Positions 1 to 8,582 of a DNA stretch of 64,000 nt are shown piece after piece. Positions within the stretch are counted from its first letter, which is position 1. Each line of letters opens with the position of its first letter. A model generated the notes under the pieces. It saw only the letters and a program-made list of their open reading frames with translations. It was not told the DNA's origin and searched no databases. Made by a program: the position numbers and the translations under genes. Origin of the DNA: Pseudoalteromonas neustonica. Lineage in GTDB: Bacteria > Pseudomonadota > Gammaproteobacteria > Enterobacterales > Alteromonadaceae. The stretch spans positions 48,959-112,958 of the forward strand of contig NZ_BDDS01000010.1 of the NCBI RefSeq assembly GCF_001653135.1, in the 5' to 3' direction.

Positions 1-2
1 CC

Positions 3-353
3 GTTAAGCAGTTCATTATGGATAATGCTGTGGTCGTTGGGGTTGGTAATATTTATGCAAACGAATCATTGTTTAAAGCGGGTATCCACCCCAAACGTGA
101 AGCGGGTAAAGTATCGTTAGCACGTTATCAGCAATTGATCCCAATTATTAAAGAGACTCTCGCAGCTGCAATTACCCAAGGCGGTACGACATTAAAAGAC
201 TTTGCTCAAAGTGATGGTAAGCCGGGTTATTTTGCACAACAATTACTTGTCTATGGCCGCAAAGGTGAGCCATGCATGAAATGCGAAAAAGAGCTTACTG
301 AGATTCGATTAGGGCAACGTAGCACCGTTTATTGCAGCAACTGCCAAAAATAA
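3..353 (+). CDS. mutM: Formamidopyrimidine-DNA glycosylase, C-terminal part (5' end outside window)
   Basis: This is the C-terminal part of the bifunctional DNA glycosylase/AP lyase that excises 8-oxoguanine and other oxidised purines in base excision repair. The reading frame is open from base 3, so the gene begins upstream of the window. Visible are the helix-two-turn-helix region with the family motif VGNIYANE, the GGTTLKDF segment and the C-terminal zinc finger with cysteine pairs CMKC and CSNC, followed by a normal stop. The catalytic N-terminal proline lies outside the window. A strong hairpin follows the stop. Identification is certain; completeness cannot be judged. Confidence 0.95.
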   Translation, partial: VKQFIMDNAVVVGVGNIYANESLFKAGIHPKREAGKVSLARYQQLIPIIKETLAAAITQGGTTLKDFAQSDGKPGYFAQQLLVYGRKGEPCMKCEKELTEIRLGQRSTVYCSNCQK

Positions 354-360
354 GGTGTAA

Positions 361-390
361 AAAAAACCGATGTTTAGGCATCGGTTTTAA
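361..390. terminator. Bidirectional intrinsic terminator between mutM and the DUF3299 gene
   Basis: The 10-bp stem AAAACCGATG pairs with CATCGGTTTT around a 6-nt loop. A-runs and T-runs on the two sides suit termination from both convergent genes. Confidence 0.8.
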
Positions 391-405
391 TTGTGTATTT
401 ACAGT

Positions 406-906
406 TTATAGCTCAAATGGTGCAACGCCTACGGCTTTAATTTTATAGCCTACTTGGGCAATATCACCACTCCATCCTTCTGTGCTAATAATACCCGTAA
501 CCACAATTGCATCGTACAAGCTTTCGATAGGTACGCCGCCTTTAATCGTTACATGGACAATTTGATTTGGTGGCGGTGGTGGCACGTGGATACAGGCACC
601 AAAATAGGGTACTAATAAAAATTCGGTGATCATTTCGCTGTCGCCCTCTAGTGGTACAACAAAGCCCGGTAAGCTAACCGATTGACCATTAAGCTCTTTT
701 ACAACAGGGGCATCAAGATCTGGTTGGATCCAGTTTTGTTCACTTCCTTCATGACTTGCTTGATCTTGAGTGTCTATTTGTACATGGCCTTTAGGGATCA
801 AATCTTCCCAAAAAATCTCTTTTGGTGCATTCGCGTGACCATTGAAACTGTAGCAAAAACTAAAAATAACTAAGCACAGTAGCGTGAACTTTCGAAAATA
901 CTGCAT
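406..906 (-). CDS. DUF3299 family periplasmic protein
   Basis: A 166-residue exported protein with an N-terminal signal peptide ending near the NGHA/NA boundary at residues 24-26. The mature part carries the DUF3299 signature: the VSLPGFVVPLE stretch and the proline-rich YFGACIHVPPPPPNQ. The function of DUF3299 is not established. The gene lies 10 bp downstream of an ABC permease and its ATPase and is the last gene of that operon, so it probably acts in the periplasm with the transporter. The Zur-like box ahead of the operon and the His-rich permease suggest zinc handling; that is an inference. Confidence 0.85.
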   Translation of the reverse strand: MQYFRKFTLLCLVIFSFCYSFNGHANAPKEIFWEDLIPKGHVQIDTQDQASHEGSEQNWIQPDLDAPVVKELNGQSVSLPGFVVPLEGDSEMITEFLLVPYFGACIHVPPPPPNQIVHVTIKGGVPIESLYDAIVVTGIISTEGWSGDIAQVGYKIKAVGVAPFEL

Positions 907-916
907 GGTGTTCCTC

Positions 917-2185
917 TTAAATTTTAATGCTCATGCCATCTGACAATGAGTAAAAATAGGCGCGGGTTGCTGGGATCAAACCAACGATAAAGCCGGCCGC
1001 CATAATAGCGCCTATCAACATGAGTTCATAGCTAGAAAGCATGGCTATAGTAATTGTAATACCTGCATGCGCTTGTAAGTAACCAGCAGCAAGAGACATT
1101 AATATGTAAAATAAGCCGCACCCAAGTAGGCACCCTAAAAATGTTGTTAATAACGATTCCATGCTGATCAGCGTAAATAAATGCCAAGGACGCGCGCCTA
1201 CAGAGCGTAGAATTGCTAATTCACGGCGACGCTGATTGAGACTCGCTAATAGGGTTGTTAGCATGCCAAGTAAACTCACAAGTACCACTACCATCGAAAA
1301 TAGTAATAAGATTTTTTCTATAATTGTGAGCATTTCCCATAACTCACGTAAGGTAACGCCAGGCATGATTGCCAGTAATGCCTCGGCTTTAAATTGGTTT
1401 ATGTTACGCCTTACTTGCAAAGTATATAGCGGGGAATCAAAGCCAATTAAAAAAGCGGTAATTTGTTTTGGCTCACCAATCAGATCACTATGCTGCTCAT
1501 GCTCATGCTCATGCTCATGCTCATGCTCATGCTCAGCGTGGCCGCCAGTGCCACCATGAATTAACTCAATGGCAGCTAATGGGATGTGTAATGTTTTATC
1601 AACCGGCGTGCCAGTGGCGTTTAAAATTCCAACCACTGTAAATGGGTTATCATCATGGTGATGAAAACTGGTATTACCCATACCGTGGGAGATAATAATG
1701 CTGTCGCCCAGTTTGTACCCTAATTTTTGCGCAACTTGTGCGCCAAGAACAACTTCGTTTAGATGATTAAAAGCGTGGCCGTCGCGAAAGCTCAGTGGTT
1801 GCTTTTTAGCAAACTTATAATGTTTAAAATAGTCGGCAGATGTACCAAGCACTGCTTGGCCTTTATGGCTATCACCCAGTGACATTGGAATCGTCCATTT
1901 CACGCCGCGTTGGTGTTTAATGTATTCATAGCTTGACCAGCTAACGCTATTATTTGCGTGACCAATACGAAACACAGACGAAAGTAACAGTTGTATATCA
2001 CCTGTACGGGCACCAACGATTAAGTCAGTCCCCGAAATGGTATTACTAAAACTGGTTTTTGCGTCTACCCGTACACGTTCAATACTTAGTAACAGCATTA
2101 CACTAATTGCGATAGTGAATAAGGTTAAAAATGCACTGGCGCGGCGATTGTATAAACTACGAAGAGCAAGCTTTATTAAAATCAT
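917..2185 (-). CDS. ABC transporter permease, MacB/FtsX type, with His-Glu repeat
   Basis: A 422-residue inner-membrane permease with an N-terminal transmembrane helix (about residues 17-35), a large periplasmic MacB-like domain and three C-terminal helices (about 290-410), the FtsX/LolC topology. The periplasmic domain holds a striking run of alternating His and Glu at about residues 216-232, encoded by a hexanucleotide repeat (CATGCT units near 1494-1532 on the plus strand), plus HHHDD near 175. Such His tracts often bind zinc or other metals. The start ATG overlaps the stop of the upstream ATPase as TAATG, so the two are translationally coupled. The substrate is unproven. Confidence 0.85.
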   Translation of the reverse strand: MILIKLALRSLYNRRASAFLTLFTIAISVMLLLSIERVRVDAKTSFSNTISGTDLIVGARTGDIQLLLSSVFRIGHANNSVSWSSYEYIKHQRGVKWTIPMSLGDSHKGQAVLGTSADYFKHYKFAKKQPLSFRDGHAFNHLNEVVLGAQVAQKLGYKLGDSIIISHGMGNTSFHHHDDNPFTVVGILNATGTPVDKTLHIPLAAIELIHGGTGGHAEHEHEHEHEHEHEQHSDLIGEPKQITAFLIGFDSPLYTLQVRRNINQFKAEALLAIMPGVTLRELWEMLTIIEKILLLFSMVVVLVSLLGMLTTLLASLNQRRRELAILRSVGARPWHLFTLISMESLLTTFLGCLLGCGLFYILMSLAAGYLQAHAGITITIAMLSSYELMLIGAIMAAGFIVGLIPATRAYFYSLSDGMSIKI

Positions 2186-2871
2186 TAAATTTGCTCCTGC
2201 AATGCGACTAAATCAATACTACGATTAAACAGTGGCTGTAAGCTTTCATCGTGACTAACAAATACTAAGGTGCTGTTAACGGCTTGAGCTTGCGCAAAAA
2301 GCAGCGCAATAAATGATTGGCGATTATTGGTATCTAAAGCTGAGGTTGGCTCGTCGGCAATAATGAGTTCAGGAGCGCCAATAAATGCACGGGCAGCGGC
2401 AACACGCTGTTGTTGACCAATACTTAAATTAGCAACATTTTGCTGGTGGAATTGGTTATCTAGCCCCAATGCATTTAAAAGCCTTGCAGCTTCAAGTGGG
2501 AGGGAAGGACTACAGGTTAATGCCTTTTGCTGGCGTTGTTTTGAAAATTGGCACCCAAGAGTGACATTATCAATAGGTGACAAATAAGGCAGCAAGTTAA
2601 AATTTTGAAAAATATAGCCAATATGATCGGCCCTAAATGCATCACGTTTACTATTACTGAGCTTATTAAGCTCACAACCAAAAATACTCAGCTTACCAGT
2701 TGTTGGTCGGTTTATACCCGCTAACAACGATAATAGCGTTGATTTACCGCAACCACTGGGGCCATGTAAAAAAATATGTTCGCCTTTGGCTATTTGAAGG
2801 CGTGGGATGGCCAAGGTGGGCTTGCTTTGCTGTGGTTGCCATTGAAAGCTTAATTCTTCTATATCAATCAT
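2185..2871 (-). CDS. ABC transporter ATP-binding protein (LolD/MacB type)
   Basis: A 228-residue cytoplasmic ATPase that would power the downstream permease. Visible motifs are Walker A GPSGCGKST (about residues 36-44), the Q-loop region IFQNFNLLPYLS, the ABC signature LSIGQQQR, Walker B ELIIADEPTSALD and the switch His in VFVSHD. It is the first gene of a three-gene operon with the His-rich permease and DUF3299. Its stop codon overlaps the permease start by one base. In vibrios, zinc-regulated operons combine this kind of transporter with a DUF2796 protein; no DUF2796 gene is present here. Confidence 0.88.
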   Translation of the reverse strand: MIDIEELSFQWQPQQSKPTLAIPRLQIAKGEHIFLHGPSGCGKSTLLSLLAGINRPTTGKLSIFGCELNKLSNSKRDAFRADHIGYIFQNFNLLPYLSPIDNVTLGCQFSKQRQQKALTCSPSLPLEAARLLNALGLDNQFHQQNVANLSIGQQQRVAAARAFIGAPELIIADEPTSALDTNNRQSFIALLFAQAQAVNSTLVFVSHDESLQPLFNRSIDLVALQEQI

Positions 2872-2897
2872 TATTATTCAATTACTGCTGAATTTTG

Positions 2898-2914
2898 ATG
2901 TTATCTTATAACGT
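2898..2914. promoter_or_regulatory. Zur-like operator upstream of the ABC/DUF3299 operon
   Basis: The sequence ATGTTATCTTATAACGT is a near-perfect dyad. It matches the gammaproteobacterial Zur core (ATGTTATAATATAACAT) at 14 of 17 positions, differing mainly in the two central bases. It lies 27 bp upstream of the ATPase start on the minus strand, where a repressor would block transcription. A TATAAG sequence inside it could act as a -10 box. Confidence 0.55.
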
Positions 2915-3057
2915 AGAGAATAAAATTCAAACTAAACTGCGTTAAATCGCATTGCGCTTTAATTGTGATTTTAGGCGGTCTCGATTATCATTAGCTCCTT
3001 ATAACCCCAATACCATACACGTGCTCTTTAAGAGCATGCCATATACTCGGAGATAGC

Positions 3058-4164
3058 ATGACTAGCTATAAAGTTTTAGACGTAAACGATGATTTACCAG
3101 TGCGTACCAAAGGTCCTGTCCACAGTGGTAAAGTTCGTTCAGTTTATTGGTTAACAGACGAAGATAGCGCGCGTTTGATCAGTGAAAAAGGCTACCAAGT
3201 GCCAAAAGGTACTGAGCTGGCTATTATGATTATTTCTGATCGTATCTCTGCATTCGATTGTATTTGGCAAGGTGAAAATGGTTTAAATGGTGTGCCTGGT
3301 AAAGGCATTGCTTTGAACAGTGTTGCCTCTCATTGGTTTAAATTATTTGATAAGGCTGGTCTGGCAGGAAATCATATTGTTGATATTCCGCACCCATATA
3401 TTTGGATAGTACGCAAAGCGAGCACTGTAAAAGTGGAAGCCATTGCTCGTCAATATATTACTGGCAGCATGTGGCGCGATTACAGTAAAGGTGTGCGTAA
3501 CTTTTGTGGTTTAGAGTTACCAGAAGGGCTTGTTGCAAATCAAAAGCTTGATGAGGTATTAATTACACCTTCAACAAAAGGTATTATTACTGGTGTTACC
3601 GACATACCTGAAGTCGATGACGTGAACATCACACGTGAAAATATTATTAACAACCTTGGTGTGTTTAACTTTAAATCGCCAGAAGATGTAGCCAAATATG
3701 AAAAGCTATTAGTTGAAGGCTTTAGCTTAATCAGTGACGAATTAGCAAAACTGGACCAAATTTTTGTCGATACAAAATTTGAGTTTGGTTATGTTGAAGA
3801 TTTAAATGGCACAAATAAGCTTATATATATTGATGAAGTGGGCACGCCAGATTCGTCACGTATTTGGGATGAAGCAGCGTACCGTGATGGTAAAATTGTA
3901 GAAAACTCGAAAGAAGGTTTCCGTCAATTATTAATCAACAATGTTCCAGATAGCGATGTGCTACTTAATAAAGACCGCATGCCGGAGCGCGAACAACTAG
4001 CGAAAGATTATGTGTTACCAGAATCAGTTATGTTAGCTGTATCTGACACGTATGTTGGTATTGCAAGTAAAATTGTAGGTCACGATATAACTATTCCTGC
4101 CGATCCTCGCGCTGAAGTCATTGCGATACTGGATGAGCAATACGGACTGGTTTCCCATTCTTAG
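3058..4164 (+). CDS. purC: Phosphoribosylaminoimidazolesuccinocarboxamide (SAICAR) synthase
   Basis: A 368-residue cytosolic enzyme that joins CAIR and aspartate using ATP in purine biosynthesis. It is the long form (about 367 residues) found in Vibrio and Alteromonadales, not the 237-residue E. coli form. Visible are SGKVRSVY in the nucleotide-binding lobe, [20 protein letters not shown], and the acidic [10 protein letters not shown] and [12 protein letters not shown] motifs of the catalytic half. An ATG start follows a CGGAGATAGC ribosome-binding context. The gene stands alone and is followed by a hairpin terminator; purH and purD lie about 37 kb away in this window. Confidence 0.95.
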   Translation: MTSYKVLDVNDDLPVRTKGPVHSGKVRSVYWLTDEDSARLISEKGYQVPKGTELAIMIISDRISAFDCIWQGENGLNGVPGKGIALNSVASHWFKLFDKAGLAGNHIVDIPHPYIWIVRKASTVKVEAIARQYITGSMWRDYSKGVRNFCGLELPEGLVANQKLDEVLITPSTKGIITGVTDIPEVDDVNITRENIINNLGVFNFKSPEDVAKYEKLLVEGFSLISDELAKLDQIFVDTKFEFGYVEDLNGTNKLIYIDEVGTPDSSRIWDEAAYRDGKIVENSKEGFRQLLINNVPDSDVLLNKDRMPEREQLAKDYVLPESVMLAVSDTYVGIASKIVGHDITIPADPRAEVIAILDEQYGLVSHS

Positions 4165-4190
4165 TCATTAGTTTTCAAGTTAACAGAATC

Positions 4191-4233
4191 AAAAGCCCAA
4201 AATTTAGCTATAATTTATAGTGATTGGGCTTTT
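4191..4233 (+). terminator. Intrinsic terminator of purC
   Basis: AAAAGCCCAA pairs with TTGGGCTTTT across a 23-nt loop that itself contains a weak stem. A T-run completes it. It is placed 26 bp after the purC stop. Confidence 0.7.
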
Positions 4234-4322
4234 ATTCTTGCATTTAGGGCCTGTCTTTAATTAACTTAGGTTAAAACGAACTCAAGGTATATATTAGTGA
4301 TGATAAAACAAGGAATCGCCAA

Positions 4323-4982
4323 ATGACATGGCAACTAGTAATCACTAAATACATATTAGGTGTTGCCGGGCTTATATTTGCGAATAACGTATTTGCAGCT
4401 AACCTAACACTTAATTTTGTTGATCAGTATGGCGCTCCTCTGAGCAATACAGTGGTTGAGCATGTAAATGCAAACAGCGTTACGATACAAGATAATTTAT
4501 CTATTCTTGAAATGGATCAAGTGGATAAGCAATTTTCACCGGTTTTATTAATTGCCCAACAAGGTCAACAAGTTAATTTTCCTAATAGCGATAATATTCG
4601 CCATCATGTTTATTCATTTTCACCAACAAAGCCCTTTCAATTAAAGCTTTATTCAGGACAACCTGAAAAGCCAATTACATTTGATAATGAAGGTATTGTT
4701 GTTTTAGGCTGTAATATCCATGATTCAATGGTTGGGTATATCTATGTGTCAAAAAATAAGCATGTTTACCAAAGTGACGAACAAGGTCGTATCGAACTTA
4801 AAAATGTGACATTACCTGTTCAATTAAGCGCATGGAATCCTTTACAAAAAGCGACGCTTGAAGAGAAAAAAATTATTTCATTAGCGATAAACACACCGAA
4901 TAATATACAACTTAGCTTGCAAACAGCAGATCCTGCACCGCGTAACACGTTTGGTAATAAGTTTAAGGGTCGCAATGACTAA
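4323..4982 (+). CDS. Periplasmic cupredoxin-like protein (often labelled methylamine utilization protein)
   Basis: A 219-residue protein with a signal peptide (cleavage near FAANL, about residue 26) and a cupredoxin-type domain. The ligand set of a type 1 copper site is visible: His94 or His95 in NIRHHVYSF and the cluster C-N-I-H-D-S-M giving Cys130, His133 and Met136. Databases often call this family methylamine utilization protein, but nothing here points to methylamine metabolism. An AAGGA ribosome-binding site precedes the ATG. The last 8 bases overlap the start of the GGDEF/EAL gene (ATGACTAA), so it heads a coupled operon and could feed a redox or copper signal to that sensor. Confidence 0.8.
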   Translation: MTWQLVITKYILGVAGLIFANNVFAANLTLNFVDQYGAPLSNTVVEHVNANSVTIQDNLSILEMDQVDKQFSPVLLIAQQGQQVNFPNSDNIRHHVYSFSPTKPFQLKLYSGQPEKPITFDNEGIVVLGCNIHDSMVGYIYVSKNKHVYQSDEQGRIELKNVTLPVQLSAWNPLQKATLEEKKIISLAINTPNNIQLSLQTADPAPRNTFGNKFKGRND

Positions 4983-7293
4983 TAGCTTAAAAAATCGCAT
5001 CATTATTTTATGTGTTGGCTTGGTGCTGCTAACAACAATGGTTAGCCTATTTAGTTTTTGGTGGTCAACCAGCGAATTTAATGAAAAAAAGGTCACACAG
5101 GATATTAATGTCGCTGAAAATGTTTATAAGCAATACTTAAGCGCTAAACAAAGCTTATTGCTCACCGCAGCAAAAGTATTGACCTCTGATTTTGGTTTTA
5201 AACAAGCGGTAGCCACTCGCGATGCTGATACTATTAGTAGTGTATTATATAACCACAGCCAGCGTATTAATGCAGATTTAATGCTACTACTTGATTTATC
5301 GGGTAAGTTAATTTCATCAAATACCCCGCAGCAGAATTTTAGCAATGATTTAGTACAGTTAATGAGTGAGTTATTAAACAACTCAGAACAGTCTAATTTT
5401 GTTGTATTAAATAATGAGCTTTACCAAGTGATTTTACTACCCGTTAAGGCGCCGCGCACCGTAGCATATAGCTTGGTGGGTTTTAAAATTGATGAAAGTG
5501 TTGTGCTGGAGCTTAAAAACTTAACCGGTTTAGATGTTAGTTTTATTGCCAAAGGAGATGATTTAGTACGAAGCTCCTTATTAGAGCGACCAGTTCCATT
5601 TATACCAACAGAGTACTTCCATAAAAAAACCACCTCACGTATTTTTGGCGAGCAGCTTGTATATCGCAATCGCGATCTTTCTCTACCGTCACTTAACCAG
5701 CATTCAGTGAATGTGATGCTCAGTGCTGATCTAACACAAAGCTACAGTGAATTTGAGCGACTATTTTTTACATTAATGTTTCTGGCCGCAATTACGATAG
5801 TAATAGGTATTTTCACCAGTAGCCTACTTGCAAAAAATTTGACTATGCCGTTATCGCAGTTAGCCAGTTTAGCGCGTCAATTTGCGCGTGGTAATTATAG
5901 CGTTGATGCGATGAGTAAAAAGCAAAGTAGTGAAATTTCAACACTCATTGATGCATTTAAAAACATGGGTAACGATATTCAAGAGCGTGAGCAGCAAATT
6001 AGTTTTGCAGCTAAACATGATACCCTTACAGGCTTTTATAATCGTTCAGCAATGCTAGAAGTACTCAATGAGCAGTTAAATAAAGATCGAGAATATACAC
6101 TGGTGGCTATCGATATCCGCGGCTTGCGTCATATCAACGATAAGTTAGGACCACGCATTGGCGATGATTGCTTAAAAGCAGTTGCAGGTCGTATAGCCGA
6201 GTTTTCTGATGAGTTTGGTGGCTTGCATGCACGTATTGGTGGTGATGAGTTTTTAACTGTATTTCCAAGTGATGGTAGCCAGAACTTTAAAAATGACATT
6301 GTAGGTTTAATGGCGCAGTTACAGGCTTGCTACACCATTCAGAAATTAAAAATTAACCTGCGTTTTAGTACCGGAGTTGTGCAATATCCTGCTCAAGGCC
6401 TAAAAGCGGATGACTTAATTCGTCGCGTATTAATCGCTGTTGATAACGGTGAGAATGCCCATGAGAGTATTCATTATTATCAAGCGGGTGAAGATGAGGA
6501 GCATCTAGAGCGCTTAGTAATGATTGATGAGCTTAAGCAGGCTATCGCAGATGACGACGGCCAATTATTTATGACTTACCAGCCTAAATTAAATATTGCT
6601 TCACAAAAAATTGATAAAGTTGAATCTTTGATCCGTTGGCAGCAAAAAGATGGCCGTTGGATTTCGCCGGAGCTATTTATTGATTTAGCTGAGCAGTCAG
6701 GTTTGATAGTTGAGCTGACCGAGTGGGTTATAAAAACGGTGATTAAGCAGGTTGAACAATGGCAGAAAAATGGCATTTATATGCAAGCTGCAATTAACGT
6801 TTCAGCGCAAGATATTGCATACCCTGGATTTCATTCTAATTTAGTGAGCACATTAAAAAATTATTCGGTCGCGCCTGCCTTGATCACAATAGAGCTGACT
6901 GAGCGCGATATGATCGAAAATGAAGAGAAAGGCATTCAAGCGCTTGAAAATCTTAAAGCAATAGGGGTGAAAATTTCACTCGATGATTATGGTGTAGGAC
7001 AGACATCGCTGGGGCGCTTGAAAATGTTACCTATCGACGAGCTTAAACTGGATAAGTGCTTTATTTTAAAACTTGATGAATCAGAAAAAGATCAATTTAT
7101 TGTAGAATCCACGATCACGCTTGGCCACCAGTTAGGGTTTTCAGTTGTTGCAGAAGGGGTGGAAACTGCAGGGTCACTTGAGTTGTTAAAAAGTATGAAA
7201 TGCGATCATGTGCAAGGGTATTATTTGAGCCGACCTTTAAAAGCGGATGTTTTTGAACAATGGTTAAAAGAGTTTAACAATGAGCATGCTTAA
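4975..7293 (+). CDS. Membrane c-di-GMP sensor protein with HAMP, GGDEF and EAL domains
   Basis: A 772-residue inner-membrane protein counted from ATG 4975; an earlier in-frame start at 4951 lies inside the upstream gene. It has a TM helix at about 9-31, a periplasmic sensor of about 230 residues, a second TM near 266-290, HAMP, GGDEF (intact IGGDEF near residue 421) and a C-terminal EAL domain. The EAL motif reads ESL (near 549), but the metal and catalytic residues look conserved: NVSAQD, ELTERD, DDYGVGQTS and AEGVET. It may make or degrade c-di-GMP or both. It overlaps the cupredoxin gene upstream and the DUF3034 gene downstream by 14 bp. Confidence 0.88.
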   Translation: MTNSLKNRIIILCVGLVLLTTMVSLFSFWWSTSEFNEKKVTQDINVAENVYKQYLSAKQSLLLTAAKVLTSDFGFKQAVATRDADTISSVLYNHSQRINADLMLLLDLSGKLISSNTPQQNFSNDLVQLMSELLNNSEQSNFVVLNNELYQVILLPVKAPRTVAYSLVGFKIDESVVLELKNLTGLDVSFIAKGDDLVRSSLLERPVPFIPTEYFHKKTTSRIFGEQLVYRNRDLSLPSLNQHSVNVMLSADLTQSYSEFERLFFTLMFLAAITIVIGIFTSSLLAKNLTMPLSQLASLARQFARGNYSVDAMSKKQSSEISTLIDAFKNMGNDIQEREQQISFAAKHDTLTGFYNRSAMLEVLNEQLNKDREYTLVAIDIRGLRHINDKLGPRIGDDCLKAVAGRIAEFSDEFGGLHARIGGDEFLTVFPSDGSQNFKNDIVGLMAQLQACYTIQKLKINLRFSTGVVQYPAQGLKADDLIRRVLIAVDNGENAHESIHYYQAGEDEEHLERLVMIDELKQAIADDDGQLFMTYQPKLNIASQKIDKVESLIRWQQKDGRWISPELFIDLAEQSGLIVELTEWVIKTVIKQVEQWQKNGIYMQAAINVSAQDIAYPGFHSNLVSTLKNYSVAPALITIELTERDMIENEEKGIQALENLKAIGVKISLDDYGVGQTSLGRLKMLPIDELKLDKCFILKLDESEKDQFIVESTITLGHQLGFSVVAEGVETAGSLELLKSMKCDHVQGYYLSRPLKADVFEQWLKEFNNEHA

Positions 7294-8113
7294 GTTTTTT
7301 TTGGGATTTATTGCTTGTTTATTACCATTTAGTAACTTTGCAGGGCAAGGGAAATTATTAGCAACGCCTGGCGTATCGCAAGTTGAAGGTAGCGCGGGTG
7401 GAGGTTTAGTCCCTTGGGCGCAATTAGCAGGTTATGCAACAGACGATGAGTTTGCAATCAATGGATTTTGCAGTCGCGCAGACGTAAGTGATTATACCCT
7501 TGATGTTTGTGGTGCGCAGATCAATTTGTTTAATCGTGTTGAATTCAGTTATGCAGAGCAACACTTTGATGTGCCAGCATTAAACACAAAAATAGAGCAG
7601 TCAATCACCGGTGCTAAAATCCGTTTATACGGCGATATAGTGTATAGCCAATGGCCACAATTAAGTTTAGGCGTGCAACATAAATCACTACGCGATGGCG
7701 CCGTAGCAACACTTGTCGGCGCAGAAAAAACAAGCGGTACAGACATTTACCTTGCAGCAAGTAAGCTTCATTTAGGCGCTTTGGCGGGCTACAACTGGTT
7801 TTGGAATATGACTACGCGCTACAGTGAAGCGAATCAGTTGGGGTTGCTTGGCTATGGTGGCGCTAATAGTCGTCAAAAATTATTATTTGAAGGCAGTACG
7901 GCTATCTTCTTAAGCCGTGATATTGCAGTAGGTATTGAATATCGCCAAAAATCAAACAATTTAGGTTTGGGTGAAGAAGATTGGCGTGATGTATTTGTCG
8001 CTTGGATGCCTAATAAGTATGTCAGCGTTACGGCTGCTTGGCTCGACTTGGGCAGTATAGCTGGCGCAGATGATCAAACGGGTTGGTATTTATCAGTAAC
8101 AGGGTATTGGTAA
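7280..8113 (+). CDS. DUF3034 family protein, probable outer-membrane beta-barrel
   Basis: A 277-residue exported protein with a signal peptide (cleavage after about residue 21, SNFAG) and a mature region of alternating amphipathic strands ending in an aromatic residue (SVTGYW), as in outer-membrane barrels. The opening GKLLATPGVSQVEGSAGGG is typical of DUF3034. The role is unknown. The gene overlaps the preceding GGDEF/EAL gene by 14 bp, and its stop overlaps the next start as TAATG, so all four genes of the operon are translationally coupled. Two starts two codons apart (7280, 7286) are possible. Confidence 0.75.
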   Translation: MSMLKFFLGFIACLLPFSNFAGQGKLLATPGVSQVEGSAGGGLVPWAQLAGYATDDEFAINGFCSRADVSDYTLDVCGAQINLFNRVEFSYAEQHFDVPALNTKIEQSITGAKIRLYGDIVYSQWPQLSLGVQHKSLRDGAVATLVGAEKTSGTDIYLAASKLHLGALAGYNWFWNMTTRYSEANQLGLLGYGGANSRQKLLFEGSTAIFLSRDIAVGIEYRQKSNNLGLGEEDWRDVFVAWMPNKYVSVTAAWLDLGSIAGADDQTGWYLSVTGYW

Positions 8114-8532
8114 TGAAAAGCACACTAATAATAGTCGCGTTATTGCTGATGCTGGGGGGCTGTAAATCCACTGGTGGTCCAACGTTGTATCAGCAGCTAG
8201 ATGGTAAAGCAGGAATTGAAAGGTTAATTGATAGCTTTATTAATCAGATTGCGCGCGATGAGAAAATAATTCACTATTTTGAAGATGCAAACATCACGCA
8301 TTTTCGTGATGGGTTTATTAACCACTTGTGCGCTTTAACTGACGGGCCTTGTGAGTACATCGGCGATGACATGGTCGCGATTCATACTGGTATGAATATT
8401 AATGAGACTGACTTCAATCATGTTGTTGAGTTACTTATTAATGCGATGAATGAACTGAATATCAATCATACAGTGCAAAATAAAGTGTTAGCAAAAATGG
8501 CTCCATTACGAGCTGAGATTATTGAAATTTAA
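8113..8532 (+). CDS. Group 1 truncated haemoglobin, lipoprotein form
   Basis: A 139-residue protein beginning at the ATG that overlaps the DUF3034 stop. It has a lipoprotein signal peptide with lipobox LGGC (Cys at about residue 16), then a truncated globin fold: LYQQLDGKAGIERLIDSFI, the CALTDGPCEYIGDDM helix segment and IHTGM with the likely proximal haem ligand His91. Cytoplasmic truncated globins bind O2 or NO; this one is predicted to be membrane-anchored in the periplasm. As the last gene of the cupredoxin/c-di-GMP operon it may sense or scavenge NO or O2 for that pathway, which is an inference. Confidence 0.85.
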   Translation: MKSTLIIVALLLMLGGCKSTGGPTLYQQLDGKAGIERLIDSFINQIARDEKIIHYFEDANITHFRDGFINHLCALTDGPCEYIGDDMVAIHTGMNINETDFNHVVELLINAMNELNINHTVQNKVLAKMAPLRAEIIEI

Positions 8533-8582
8533 ACAGTGCTTTATCGATTGCTGTTAGTTTAGGTTATCAAAAGAGTTTTAAA

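Noticed and set aside
1236..1559. Open frame opposite the ABC permease with Ser-Cys repeats
   Set aside because: Shadow of the His-Glu hexamer repeat on the other strand.
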